Assembly: GCA_026936325.1 (NCBI GenBank)
Contig: JAPTHN010000013.1
Coordinates: forward strand, 19,370,632 to 19,434,631
Source of the DNA: Platynereis dumerilii
Lineage: Eukaryota > Annelida > Polychaeta > Phyllodocida > Nereididae
Direction: 5' to 3'
Length of the DNA stretch: 64,000 nucleotides
The notes under the pieces: generated by a model
Seen by the model: the letters and a program-made list of their open reading frames with translations, nothing else
Databases searched by the model: none
Told to the model about the DNA's origin: nothing
Shown here: positions 1 to 12,121 of the stretch, in pieces
How the letters are laid out: each line of letters begins with the position of its first letter
Position numbering within the stretch: position 1 is the first letter of the stretch
Position numbers and translations under genes: made by a program

Positions 1-1440
1 AGATCTTCTCCGTGTTTTGTACTCCAGCATCACGCTTCTTACTATTGTTACTCTGCTGTGGCACCCCACCTCTTCTAGCCAGGGCCCACTGAACCTCCCC
101 CACCAGGCTGTTGCCCCATCTTAGTCTTCCCTTTTTAATCTTGAACACAATATAAGCATAAACTCTCTTGACGATCCTCCACTCATGTACTCCCGTGAAC
201 ATATCCCATGCATTAACCATAACAATTCCAGTCTGCTCTCTATCTCCAGCTGACTGATGTTACCTTCAATTATTATTTCCAACTCTCCTATGACATTTGT
301 CTGGAAATTATCTCTTGCAGGGTTATTTCTTTCCTTCCATGACCTCGGCATGAGCCCATAATTGAGGATATCTAACCACATCCACCTGTTTGGCTGCCAT
401 CCCAGACCTACTAATCCTACCCCTGCTTGCCCTTCTGTGGACCTCGTCCCCAGATCATGAACCGCTAGCCCCGTCATCAGAATAGTTGTTACCATCCCAC
501 TTACCTCTGGATGTATGCTCCTCTGCTGGCCTGCTGTCCTCGTCCAGCAACCAGTTGTCCTTCTGTTGGGCTGTGCCCCGTGTCTCGTCTCGCTCACCCC
601 TACTTCTTGGAACTGTCTCCTCCTTGTGCGATTTCTTCTGCCCAGATCGCTGTTGCTCCTCTTCCCTGTCGATTTCGTTCTGTAATTCTCTCAGCCTCCT
701 CCTCTTCTCCTCAAGCTGTTCCTTGCTTTTGATCTGGTCGAGCCTTTCCTCTGCCTCCTTGATCTGTTTGTCCAGTGCCTGGTTGTCTTCATCAGAGTTG
801 GGGTAATCATACTGGTCCTCCCCTGAAGCAATTGAAGGATAATCAAAACCTTGGCACGGGATTTACTGCTATGACGTGAATTTCTGACACCCCTATCAAA
901 TTCATCCTCATCTGCACTCTGACACCCAGCATATCTATTTAACAGAGTTCTAAAAGCATTATCAATGACATCAAATCATCCACTATTCCATGAATCATCT
1001 GACAACCCCCCTAGATCCGCCGATTCACCCAATACCATTGGTGACCTGCGGCCACGGCCAACATTGAGGTTCTTGTAATTCCTCTTAAATCTGGCTTTAT
1101 GCTGAAAAACCTGCCCTACGCTGCAAACCTGCCTGCAGACATGAATACTCGTTAGGTCACTTCCCTATAGTTTCCTTGCGAATTAGAGACCGATCCTCCG
1201 TTCAATCTGGCACCAAATTCTGCAGTAACTGTCAAAAATTATCAACGATGCACTCCGCTTGCTGTTTATTATATTATAATCTGATACAGGATTTACTCCG
1301 CTTGCTGTACAAAACATTATTCTTTCGCGTGTCGCTAGCAACCGAGAAACCATTTCGCGCTGAATTTCGGCCAATCAGCTTTGAGCTGCGATGACTTCAT
1401 ACTGGAATCCCCGAACAAGTCGACCGTAGCACCCCAATTA
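1..1440 (-). mobile_element. Fossil of a Gag-like retroelement (LTR or DIRS type), broken
   Basis: Read on the minus strand, about 830 down to 120 resembles the Gag-like proteins of marine invertebrate retroelements: a charged coiled coil rich in Glu, Lys and Arg, then a helical tail. From about 830 to 1440 there is non-coding sequence with a CCAAT-like box and a short direct repeat (near 1252 and 1292), which could be its 5' leader or terminal repeat. The element is broken, with several breaks, and runs off the left edge. No polymerase or integrase part is in the window. Family assignment is tentative. Confidence 0.4.
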
Positions 1441-1562
1441 ACATATTTAGCATAAAATATCCCATACTGGTGCCAGTTCTATCTATGAGCTAAGACACCA
1501 TGACAACATTTCAATTTTCATCATTTGATTGTGAATTTTAGTCGAAAAGGGTCAGCTAAGTA

Positions 1563-3443
1563 CAGCCTGGAGCCAAGTCAGTAATGCACTTGTGACTAAC
1601 TTGAACAAACCCTGACTAACACTGGTCAACAAAAAAAAAATTTCCTCAGCTACCTCAGGAAATATACCGCTATAAACCTAATTTCAAGCATGCTGATTCC
1701 AAATCTGTAATCAGAATTTATCCAGAACGTCTAGATTTTGAGTTATGGCCATGTCAATATTTGGCAAATAATCAGGCGTTAGAGCAATTCGCGTGTAAAA
1801 GAAATGCACTCTGCACTGTTGAATATGGGAAAGTAGGCATATCTTAGTATTTACATAAGTTATTTTATATAGCCGAAATATTTTGATTAGACAGGTCCAG
1901 ATACAAAAATTTGAGGGTCACAGGCTCCAGAAATGGGCGATTTTTTGCAAAATTTTTATTGTTCAATATATTCCCATGTGGAGATATGAAAATGGCTAAT
2001 GTGCAACTCATACTGATAAATTTTAGTTTCTGGGAGTAAGAAAAACACATCTAAGTAATTTCTTATGGTGATAGGATTTTAATGAAGAAAATTAAAAAAA
2101 AAATGATGGAAAATGAGATGCAATAAATTTGAAATGAAAATGTTCTAGAACTTTGGAAGGGTCAAGTAATGCAGATATAATTCCAAATGCACACTCAAAT
2201 GCAACTACACTGCCCACAGAGCCAGCCTCAGCCACTGTATAGACCAGTGTCTTTAATTTGACATGGTTTTAACTGTTTTCCATACTGATTTGGTCCAAAC
2301 AACAATTTCTGTCAAGAAGGAATCAAATCACTGAGAATTAAATCATCAAAAAAAATTTGTAACAATTTATGTGGTTCGCATAACCCCTTCTTTAATGATG
2401 ATCAAGCAGTACTTCCAGAGTCTGAGTTACTGAAGGTGGAGTGTGATTTGAAATAACGTTGGGCATATACACTACCCTCTAAAAGTTTGATTACACCAGA
2501 AAAGGTTAGATTTCTTTCAAAAATACCTCATCTTCAACACGACTTTTGTTTTATACTTACATCAAACAATATTGAAATGCACATTCAGGCCATAAGGTGC
2601 CAATATTTCATGGTTTTAGATCATTTTGGTATAAATTTATATAAATTTCTCGATATCCCATTTTTTCATTTTTTATGAAAAGCTGTAAAAGCACTGTTCT
2701 CTTCCATATTTATGACATTTAATTTTTTTTTCTGCACATTTCCACTGGTTTGTGATGATTTTACAAGTAGTTTCAGACCGGAAAAAGGCCTTTGAAATCG
2801 GACAAAAATACTGATTTTGGCTATTTTTGGGTCCTAACAATGCTGAAACAGCTCAAATAAAATAATTTTCATAAGAGAAGATACATTCTATGATTATACT
2901 TCTTGGTGACCCGAAATTATCTAAATTTGGTATTTTTGAGTGGTCAATGCCCAATTTTTAAACTGTCTTTTTGGGATTTAAAATAACTGTTACGATCATG
3001 TTACAACTCTGGAAACACTCACGCTGAAGTGGAAACACTTAAATATGATTAAATTTCATAAACCTAGAAGATAACTTGGCTGAGACAATTTTTTATAAAA
3101 TACCAAAATTTGGGATATCGAGAAAGGCCATAAAATTAATTTCAACCAAAATATTGGAGATCTCTGATTATCGGGAGCTGCACAGCTGGGATGAACTGTT
3201 TTCAAGCTAATTCGACGCAGCGATTGTCTGAATTATCAGCATGCAGCGGAGCTGAAAAGATTCGGCTGACTTTGACCAAATAGTTTTGCGGCGATGGTGG
3301 CTAAATTTTGCGGTGGTTCCGGGCTCTACAGCTAATTCACATAAATTAGTCGAAAATGGTCAGCTAAGTTGAAGTCACAAAACTTGGATAAGTTTAATAA
3401 GTCAGTCAGGTCACAAAGAAATGACTGACTTGGCTCCGGGCTC
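1563..3443. mobile_element. TIR DNA transposon relic, TA target duplication
   Basis: The ends are inverted copies of each other (AGCCTGGAGCCAAGTCAGT on the left, its near reverse complement on the right) and each is flanked by TA (1561-1562 and 3444-3445). That fits a Tc1/mariner-type non-autonomous element of 1881 bp. No transposase can be read inside. A second Tc1-like end motif (ACTACCCTCTAAAAGTTTGA) begins near 2469, so a further element may be nested within it. Confidence 0.55.
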
Positions 3444-3445
3444 TA

Positions 3446-4970
3446 TTTACCGCTCTCTCAGGGGCGTATCTAGAAATGACCTGAGAAGGGGAGCATTACA
3501 TGGGGTGAATACGGGGCACTTCGCGGCTTTCACTATCTCTTCGATGTTAATTTTTATGCCTGAGGGGGGCCATGGCCAAATGCACCCCCCTAAATATGTC
3601 ACTGGGCTCTCTCCTGCTTTGGCAGATTACGTTTTACCGAAGAATGTCAAATAAGTGAAAGGGCTTGATCAATGAGAATAAAAATACATTATATTGCATG
3701 GTCTAAAACATGATCGTGCTGTACCTCTGTGGTGTTGTCTCTGAATGCGTAACTAACAGAGAAAGAAAAGTAACTGTCTGGTCATTTTTGTAAGTAATCA
3801 CTGAGATTGAGTATTATGATTAAATAAGTAATTTGAATACTTGGTACCTGGTATTCTTAATTAAAAAGTAACTATAATTTGGTTGCAGCTATTTTTGTGA
3901 GTAATCGAATAGATTACTTACAGTTTGTCTCACAACTATGCGAACTGGTGTTTGGTATGATTTCTTCTCGTACGCAGATCAAACAGTAGAAATACACATA
4001 CTCATGGGTATAAGAGCCAATTTGTGATTTATTTATCATATTTTTTTGTGCTGTTTTTTCAGATATTTGACCACGACCACCCATTCTAGATATGAGACCG
4101 ACTGTAGTAACACATTTGTCACATTTGGTCTGGTTTTGTAACCTGATTGCTTAACATTCTGATAACAGAAAATATAAAAGATAACTGTAACCGGAGCATG
4201 GCAATCACCCAGTTTTTTAATTTCATATGTAATCCATTTACAAAGTAAGCTGATTACTAACAACACTGCCTATCTCTATTTTTTGAATGTACACTGTACG
4301 TGCAAATCTACATTTCCTCTAAGCCAACTTACCATTGCCTTGCTCTTCGCATTTAGCTGAAATATTATCCGCAGTATCATCCGCAATATTATCCGCATTT
4401 CGCATTGTGTGACTGTTCACACTCCAAGCTAAGAATGATATCTGAATGCAGACCCTGTAATTCATGACAATGAAAATGGCATGGCGTCCCATGGCGTCCC
4501 ATGGGCTTTTCATTGTAATGATCCAGATTAATGCATCAGCCTATACATACGCTTCATGAGCATTGTTAATAACATAATCAAGTAAAACAACAAACTTTCC
4601 CATTATCCAACAGTCATAATATTTTGTAGAGACCTTGTGCATGGTCATGAAAAGTATATCATGCTTAGAAAACATAGAAATACAATCAACCTGTGCTGTA
4701 AATGCTCCAGGGGGGAACATTTATCAACTGAGCACTTTTTAAGTGTTCTTGGCAGGGAGCCGGATAGAACTTCATTATAGAAAAGTAGCTGCACATGCAG
4801 ATCCATCAGAATACATGAGTCCCTGGAGAAAAAGATCGTCCAGTAATATCAATTGCAATACCAATTGTTTTCTCCCAGTGACTATGTTTAAAAGTGCACT
4901 AGTTTATTAATTTTGCTGCAGATAAATATTATGGTAAGTGAAGCCCTATAAGCCCAGTTCTTGGTACTCA
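3446..4970. other. Intergenic, no gene seen
   Basis: No coding exon is recognisable. The stretch opens with a GGGGCGTATCTAG motif typical of hAT-like ends, then AT-rich DNA with weak AGTAACT/GTAATC repetition (3760-3930). A duplicated ATGGCGTCCC pair lies near 4483-4502. Confidence 0.5.
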
Positions 4971-4974
4971 CGAG

Positions 4975-5110
4975 GTTGATCGATGAGATGAGAGAGAGAG
5001 CCTGAGTCCTCAGCATGTTAAACATTTACCTCATGTCAGGGATCTTTTTACTTGCCCAGCACAGACACTGATACAAGGGGCTGCCAATTTAACTTCTCAT
5101 CTTAACCACT
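4975..5110. repeat. Dispersed repeat, copy 1 (second copy near 43376)
   Basis: It shares a recognisable series of blocks with 43376-43545: GATGAGAT...GAGAGAG, then CCCAGCACAGACACTGATA, then a GCCAATTTAAC-type block. It is probably a retroposon fragment. No coding potential. Confidence 0.45.
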
Positions 5111-5275
5111 CAGCCAACATGAATATGCGTCTATCTTACTCTTAATGAAATAATCAAGGTTAGAAGAGTAAAGTGCCTCCTAGTGAGTAGCCAATAAAAA
5201 AATTTGACTGAAAACACACAATTGGCACTCCTTGAGAGCATGCAACTTCATTAAATGGGTAGTCTCACAAATGTA

Positions 5276-5464
5276 CACTCTAAAAAATTCCAGACAAAAT
5301 TGGTTTTTTAGATTCAAAATGGTTTTTTGAAAAACCAAATTTCAATGCAAAAAACCAAAATGGATTTTTTTAAAAATCCATTTTGGTTTTGCATTGAAAT
5401 TTGGTTTTTCAAAAAACCATTTTGAATCTAAAAAACCAATTTTGTCCCGACATTTTTTAGAGTG
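5276..5464. mobile_element. Fold-back MITE, near-perfect hairpin, TA flanks
   Basis: The 189 bp element is almost entirely one inverted repeat: arms of roughly 90 bp meet near 5370 with a minimal loop. Termini are CACTCTAAAAAA and its reverse complement. TA lies on both sides (5274-5275, 5465-5466). A relative at 19413-19722 shares termini and arm sequence but is flanked by CA. A transcript from either strand would fold into a long stem. Confidence 0.8.
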
Positions 5465-5589
5465 TACCTGCAGACAATTTTCACCCACTGCAATGCATTA
5501 CACACTGAAATTGACGGTTAGTTACCTACCCAGGACAAAACTTGACAATTGGGAATATCCCAAAGCTATCCTGTTGGATATTCCCATTA

Positions 5590-7010
5590 AAGTCATATTT
5601 CATGGTGTGTACGATTGGACTTAGTCATATTTCCCAAATTATTTTGAAAAGGAAAAGTTAGCCAATAAATCACTGTAGTCACGGTGATGAAAGAAAGGCT
5701 CTGTATGTTCAGAATCAGTCACATTCTCACCAGAATTGGCAAAGGGAAATCTAGTTCATCATGATTATTCCAGTAATGTAAGTCACTCGTCATGGTCTAT
5801 AAGATCAGCGACATTCACTTTTTTGATTTTATTTGGAAAAGGAAAGGTTAGCAATTTAATCACCGTTGTCACAGTAAAAAAGTGACATCTCATAGTCTGT
5901 AGGTTTGGAATCAGTCGAATTCTCAACATTATTGGCATAAAGCAACTCTAGTTATTTCATCATCATAGTCATGGTAGTAAGAGTCACATTTAATGGTGTG
6001 TGGATTTAGAATCAATCACATTTTCAGCATTATTGTCATAAGGCTACACAAAATATATAATCACATTGCAATAGTCACATGCAGTAATGAAAATCAGATC
6101 AATTGGTCTGTAGTCTTGGAATCTGTCACATTCTCTACAGAATTGTCAAATGGGAATCCAGTTATTTAATCATAATTGTCCCAGTAATGCAGCTCACATG
6201 TCATGGTCTGTAGGATGGATCATACTTTCAATATTATTTCTAAAATGAAAGGTCAGTCATTTTGTCATTTTGTCATTTTATTAGCTTAGTCACAGTAACA
6301 AATTGCCATTTCTTATTCTCTAGGTTTGGAATTAGTCACATTCTTAACATGATTGGCATGAGGCAAATTTAGTTGTTTAATCACTACAGTCACCGCAATA
6401 AAAGTCACATTTCATGTCCTGCAGGTTTGGGCTCATTCACATTCTTTACATTATGGTCATACAGTGTAAAGCAAATCCTGTGAATTCGTCATCGTAGTCA
6501 TTGTAGCAACAGTCATATTTCATAGTCTGTGGGTTTAGGATTATAGTCAAATTCTTAATATTGCAGTTAGAATCAGTCACATTCTCAGTCTGGTTATCAC
6601 CTAGCAAGGCTGATTATTTAATTACCATAGTCAGAGTATTGAACGACACATTTCATGGATGTAATTTTTGGAAGCTGTGACATTCTAAAAACGATTGTCA
6701 TATGGGGAGTCTTTTTATTTAATTATCACCATTCCAGTAATGAAAGTCACATTTCTTGATCAGTAGGGTTTGAATTAGTTATATTTCCAAAGGAAAGGTT
6801 ACCCATTAAATCACCATAGTCACAGTAATGAAAGCCGCATTTCGTGGTCTGCAGGTTTGGAATCAGTCACATTATGAACATTATTGTCACTAGGCTAATC
6901 CAACTTTTCAGTCACATTAGTCACAATAATTATAGTCTCATATCATGGTCTGAAGGTAAGGAAACAGTTACATTATTATAAAGGCTAGTTTTTTCAGTCA
7001 CAAATATTAT
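5590..7010. repeat. Diverged satellite array, ~105 bp period
   Basis: A motif close to ATGGTCTGTAGGTTTGGAAT, followed by CAGTCACATTCT and a TAGTCACAGTAATGAA block, recurs about every 90-130 bp. Copies are visible near 5892, 5993, 6113, 6203, 6316, 6413, 6520, 6654, 6754, 6843 and 6945. Units are well diverged, so the array is old. A remnant continues at about 7380-7450, beyond a SINE insertion. Confidence 0.7.
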
Positions 7011-7159
7011 TTATAGTCACTGTCATGGAAGACGCATCTAATTATTATATTATGTTTTATGTAGAACTGTTATTGATAGTAATATTATGTGTATGTAAAT
7101 AATTGTTTTTAAGATCAAGGCATAATTCACTGTCATGGTCTTAGTAATGGGAATTACAA

Positions 7160-7355
7160 TTGTACACGTAGCTTGCTGGGCTGCCAACCACTGGATCCTG
7201 GGTTTGAATCCATCTCTTGCTGGGTCACCTGGGCCTGTGTTAGAAGGTATTTTCAATCATCCTTCACCTCATTGCGTTATCGTCTTCCTGGCTTATTAGC
7301 CTACCAAGTGCATGAATATTTACAGGACATTAAATCCCTATTATTCATCCATCAG
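7160..7355 (+). mobile_element. tRNA-derived SINE (family A), 5' truncated
   Basis: It carries a pol III B-box-like GGTTTGAATCC (7200-7210) and the family body (GGTCACCTGGGCCT, TTAGCCTACCAAGTGCAT) and ends in a CATCCATCA-type tail. Related copies lie at 8250-8450 (minus), 16734-16918 and 55297-55519. It interrupts the satellite array. Confidence 0.7.
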
Positions 7356-7599
7356 TAATTTTCTAAAAACTGTTGAGAAAAAGCGTACACTATTTAGTCA
7401 CTACAGTCACATCAAGCAAAATACATTTCGCGGTCTGTCATGAAGGCATTAATTTCGACTCAAAAGTAATTTTAAGGCAATATTTAGTCATCAATGAGTT
7501 CTCTATACTGTCGCTGATACCCCAGTTATATTGATATAGATGTAAAAATCTGCAGCCAATGAACAAAACTTTTATCGTATGTCACTGTAGTAACTTAAT

Positions 7600-7815
7600 A
7601 ATAATAATAATAGAAAATTTATATAGCGCCAATTCCAGTAAACTGCTCAGTAGCGCTTGTGCATGATGGATTTGAGAAACTCTTAAACAGATGAGTTTTA
7701 AGACTTCTCTTGAAGCCTTCACACATTTTTGAGGCCTTGACGATCTGGTAGGTGGTTCCACACTTTTGGAGCACCATGCGAAATGGCTCTGTCTTCATAT
7801 TTGTTTTTATTGCAG
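7600..7815 (-). mobile_element. Retroposon 3' end with (TAA)n/(TTA)n tail
   Basis: On the minus strand the element ends in GGCGCTATATAAATTTTCTA followed by a TTA run (about 7600-7612). The tail core GGCGCTATATAAA also ends the SINE at 20368-20562, so both may use the same LINE partner for retroposition. Confidence 0.5.
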
Positions 7816-8249
7816 GAAGTTGGTTAATTTAAAAAATAGTGGCAACGCATTTGACCATTTGTCAAACCAGTCAAATGCCCCTTATTTTTTGTTTTTCTTT
7901 GTCGTTTTCATTTGTACCATTTACCACAGTAACAGACAAAGCAAAATGTCCATTTCAGACTACTTATGGCTGAACATGCTAAAGAACATCGATCTTAGAA
8001 CAATCACAAGACAGTCTGAAAACAAAATTGATTTAACAATAAGCTATATATTAGGATGATTGCAACAGGTACCAATATTACTGTACAATCAAGTCATTAC
8101 ACCAGCTTAATATGGTCATTTCAATTTATTCAAATCGCTACCGTTCAGTGACAATAAACTGCATGATTGGCTTCCAGGAAGGGCAGCCATTTCATTGTTT
8201 GATCTGGAACATTAAATATGGTACTGATCTCAGACTTATGTCTTTGTAT

Positions 8250-8450
8250 ACAAAGGAGATGGATGGATGATTGGGGCTTTACGCCTGTATTGATGCACTT
8301 GGTAGGCAAAATAGGACAGGAGGAGGACACGGCAATGAGGCGAAGGATGATTGAAACAGCTGTCCGACATAGGTCCAGATGACCCAGTAAGAGCTGGATT
8401 CGAACCCTGGATTGGCAGTCCTGCATGCTACCACTAGAGTCTAGACCAAC
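8250..8450 (-). mobile_element. tRNA-derived SINE (family A), nearly full
   Basis: Read on the minus strand it shows an A-box-like TAGTGGTAGCATGC and a B-box GGTTCGAATCC about 30 bp further on, then the family body and a CATCCATCCATC tail. This is the best preserved pol III promoter of the family in the window. Confidence 0.75.
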
Positions 8451-9345
8451 CTTCCTATCCCCCCTGTATACTACAAAGGAGAGCTAATAATTTAAAAACA
8501 TTATCACAAGTGCCATTTCAATGATTTGACAATTTTCTGTTTTGGTCAAATGCGAATCCTATTTTTATATGCAAATTTTAGTACCTGTCATGCAAAGCTC
8601 CAATTATACACTATTCATAAATTGTATAAAGTATGTTATTCAAAGTTTGATCACACACAAAAAAATTTAACACCAAAGCAAATATTATAACTGAGTGATG
8701 ATTGGATTTTCAATATGTGAAGTCATTTAAAATGAAGAAAAAATGACTGACCTGAAGCTAGAAGAATAGAATAGAATAGAAAGAATAGAAATTTTTATTT
8801 TCAACATCCACATAATTCAATAGCAGGACAATTAAACATACAGTGAAATGTTATATAATGTGATGTTGCGGGGTGCCACACAATTTGCACACACAATTTG
8901 TATTGCTATATTATTTCTTCCGCAACATTATGTAATTAATCTTGGTTGACCACTGCCATGCAAATTAGAACTAAATATGTTTTTTGTTTTTTAAAATATT
9001 TTACTGGCTTATTTTAACTGGCTTTTATTTCACATGGTTTAAAAAGAATCAGAAATTCGTACCTGATATTTCCAGCTATGAATAAGGTTCTACAGCTGAG
9101 CAAGTTCCGTCATTATTATTTTTGTCCATTTCACTGTGGCAAAACTGGACGAGGGTAACTGAGTTACCCTCGTCCCTAAATTAGCCTTAAATATTATTTA
9201 ACAATGAATCTGAAGAAATAAGAAATGTCAGCAACTATCTAGGTATTGTATAAGCATTATAAGATACCGAAAATGAAATTACAAAAACAATTAGGCACTT
9301 GTTGAGGCTGTGTGAATCAGGAATTGCCTTAAAGCACGCCTAAGA

Positions 9346-9414
9346 TGACGAGGGTAACTGCTTCTGAAGACGAGGGTAACTGTGATCATGCATTTTGCTA
9401 TGACGAGGGTAACT
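9346..9414 (+). promoter_or_regulatory. Subterminal array of GACGAGGGTAACTG (likely transposase sites)
   Basis: Three identical 14 bp copies at 9346-9359, 9368-9381 and 9401-9414 repeat the half-palindrome of the TIR. Two inverted copies lie near the other end (14293-14306; 14325-14338 with one mismatch). Placement just inside both ends suggests transposase binding sites; this is inference. Confidence 0.6.
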
Positions 9415-9429
9415 GCCCTTTTGTGACAT

Positions 9430-10060
9430 GCAGTCATCAACCAAAATACCATGTAACTAAACTGGACAAATATCCCAGTTGTACTAAACTACATAACATG
9501 GCAACTAAAAAGTGTTAAATCCGTTCATGGACAATTTTGGACACATTTTGGACACTATTGAGGATCTTTCAATATATACCTTTTTAAAATAACTATGAAT
9601 GTTGCTGTGGACCATTTTCCATTTTGGCAGAACATTTTACCAAGTACCAACAGGTCTTTAAGCAAGTCTTTTCGTTGGTAGCATCCATTGCTGTGTGAAC
9701 ATGACAGGCCTAGATAGCTATCTACCGGTTTGAAAATATATTTTATGAGATATTCAATGAATGCACATGTGTAATTGCAATGGGTTCAATCTGGAACCTT
9801 TCAAAGTTAAAGTGCGAGATATGGTACGTCTGAGAGCAGAAGTGTACATGGCAAATTTTGCATGTCCACACATTCATCAATTAATCCTTCACGTTCCATC
9901 AACCTATCCATACAATTATATATATCCAAAAATTATACTTTCTACCTCACTGTATTTCAACCTCTCTGTATCTATCTGGTCATCTGGACCTATATTTAAC
10001 AGCAGTTTCAATTACCTTTGGAACATGCTGTGTTCATATTCCCTAATCAGCTATACAGAG
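9430..10060. other. Interior of the 5.3 kb element, nothing recognised
   Basis: AT-rich sequence with only short open frames (the longest about 118 codons at 9761-10117) and no domain signature, splice pattern or repeat. Confidence 0.4.
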
Positions 10061-11466
10061 TACCCTCCCGAGCAGCAACGTAAATCAAACCTCTCACTAC
10101 GTAATTATTTTGGTTAGAATCAGACGTTGGGCCAAACAACGTATGACAAAGGTAGGGCAAAGGTAATTTCGAAACGTTGCACTCAGATGGAAAACCAAAC
10201 GTAGGTAGCAACCTTAGTAAGAGGTTGGCAGATAGTTTGTTTTATAGTTCGGCCTAACGTTCGAGTCACACGTAAGTCATACCTTTGATTGAGAGGTGTG
10301 AAGAACGTTTGACTATAACATATGACCATACCTTTGATTCAAAGGTTTGTAGAACATTCATTTGAGAGGTTTTTAAAACCTTAGACTATTACGTAAGTCA
10401 TACCTTTGGTTGAGAGGTTTGAAGGACGTTTGACTACTACGTATGACCGTACCTTTGATTCATAGGTTTGTCGAACATTCATTTGAGAGGTTTTTACAAC
10501 CTTAGACTGTTACGTATTACCATACCTTTGATTCATAGGTTTATCAAAGGTATGGTCGAACATTTGGCAATACGTAAGTTCCAAGGTTACTCCAACGTGT
10601 TTTTGATATGTATGGACAACGTTTGAAAGTAATGTTCAGGGCAAACGTCTGATCATACGTATCTGCAAAAGGTTTGTTGAAGGTTTGCACAAAGTTGCAG
10701 AACCTAGGATCCTGATTCACAGAGCGCCTTGTAGCGCCATCTATTAAATACCTATTCCAATCTATCTTGTCCCTTTGAGAATATAAAAACTCCAACAGGA
10801 TGCTTGCTGTTGACGATAAGATGAAGTCATAAAGAAATAGTTGATCCACCAGTCACAAAAATTACCAAATAAGTACTTGTGAAAATGTGAAAGATGATCT
10901 AGGTTAAAAAAAAATTAAAAAATTTTTCCATGACCACAAAGATGCATATGAGAATTGTATAAGACCCAAGTTTAATGGTACCTCATTGCAACTGTCCTAG
11001 ATGCCGAGAATGTTCCAATTTTATCATGGTAAAATTGCAGTAACATTTTCAATTTCAACATGCAAGGTAAGTGTTTTTATTTTATTTTATTTATAGTCCC
11101 TAAGTGGACTTGTAGACTGCTCAGTAAAATGAGGAAGAAAAGTCTATTAATTTTGGGAGCCATCCTTTTTGGATAGCTCTGTTTGTACTGCTTTAATTTT
11201 TTGTTTTATATTTGCAGATCTCAATCAAAATAATTAAATCCTCCCACCTGGCTGGGATGCTCTCCCCACCCCCCACCCCACCCTACCTGGACAATGATCC
11301 CGAACACGCTATATATATATAAATCAAACCTGAAAACAAGAACCTGAACTGAACTAAAACAGCTTAAAAGCAACTAAACAGAACAAAATTGAACATATTA
11401 AAACCCCCCCCCCTCCCATCAGACGATCCGCCCCTGAAAAAAAATTGACATCTTGAAGAGACTTAC

Positions 11467-11517
11467 CTGTGACTCCAGCGCCGGTGTCCAACGAATTCCG
11501 GCCGTTTCCACGTCCAT
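11467..11517 (-). CDS. Possible first coding exon of an unidentified minus-strand transcript
   Basis: A minus-strand ATG at 11517 opens 17 codons (Met-Asp-Val-Glu start) ending exactly at a consensus donor, CAG then GTAAGT at 11466-11461. The frame also stays open upstream to about 11720. It lies just downstream, on that strand, of a GC-rich segment with NRF1-like and YY1-like sites. No second exon or homology was recognised. It may be a captured host first exon or the 5' exon of the element's own gene, or chance. Confidence 0.2.
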
Positions 11518-11619
11518 GCGTCCTCCCGGGTTTGGTAACCGGGTATATCCATCCAGAACGGGGTATATATGTCCAATATTCAGTCCATAATTGATCACAA
11601 ATACTGAAACAGCTGATCT

Positions 11620-11890
11620 GGCTATTCCTGAACCCGGGCGCTCTGACCATGCGCTTCGCTTTTGCACATTGCAGCCGCTTAATCTTTCAAAATATAGCAT
11701 TCCGATCGTCCAAAAGTTGCTCACGCAGTAGCCAAGCAGTTATCCTAAGTAGCACACCATATTATGACGCTTGTCAATGCGTTAAATCCTTCGTTATTAG
11801 CAAAATCATCATCCGAAATATCACAGATTCGAGTCAGCCCGCCATTTTGGCTTCGTGTACGCGAGTGCGCATGCGCAAGAGGGGGCAGGT
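11620..11890. promoter_or_regulatory. GC-rich promoter-like segment with NRF1 and YY1 motifs
   Basis: In AT-rich surroundings this stretch holds TGCGCATGCGCA at 11866-11877 (a palindromic NRF1 site), GCCATTTTGG at 11841-11850 (YY1 core) and several CpGs. That pairing is typical of broadly active, TATA-less animal promoters. It sits inside the inner element, so it is either transposon-borne or captured. Confidence 0.4.
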
Positions 11891-12121
11891 CGGCTGAAAC
11901 GCTGGATCCTAGAAGGCGGGAAGACGGTCAGACCAACGTAAAAATACTTCGTAGAGTGAGATACGGCTTGTATCACTCGTATCAACGTCTAAAAGTACGT
12001 ATTAACGTCTCAGAAATGTGTCGACAAATTACGTAGTTTCGTAACGTTGGGTCCGATGTAGATTGGAGGTTTAATGCTTCGTTAGACCAACATTAGATCT
12101 ACCTCAATGTCCGAGAGGGTA

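Larger units (their letters stand above)
10061..12121. mobile_element. Inner element rich in ACGT-type motifs, weak TIRs
   Basis: The segment starts TACCCTCCCGAG and ends in CCGAGAGGGTA, an imperfect ~12 bp inverted repeat, with further loose inverted similarity inward. From 10130 to 10700 a short unit containing ACCTTTGATTCATAGGTTTG and ACGTATGACC repeats irregularly on both strands. The right part has a GC-rich promoter-like stretch. No target duplication was found and no superfamily is assigned. Confidence 0.4.

Noticed and set aside
486-806. Plus-strand frame rich in Ser, Leu and Cys
   Set aside because: It is the complement of the coiled-coil part of the minus-strand Gag-like fossil; the odd composition comes from reading Glu/Lys-rich codons backwards.
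4036-4266. Short hydrophobic frames in 3.4-5 kb and similar AT-rich stretches
   Set aside because: No splice support, no homology and length expected by chance in AT-rich DNA.
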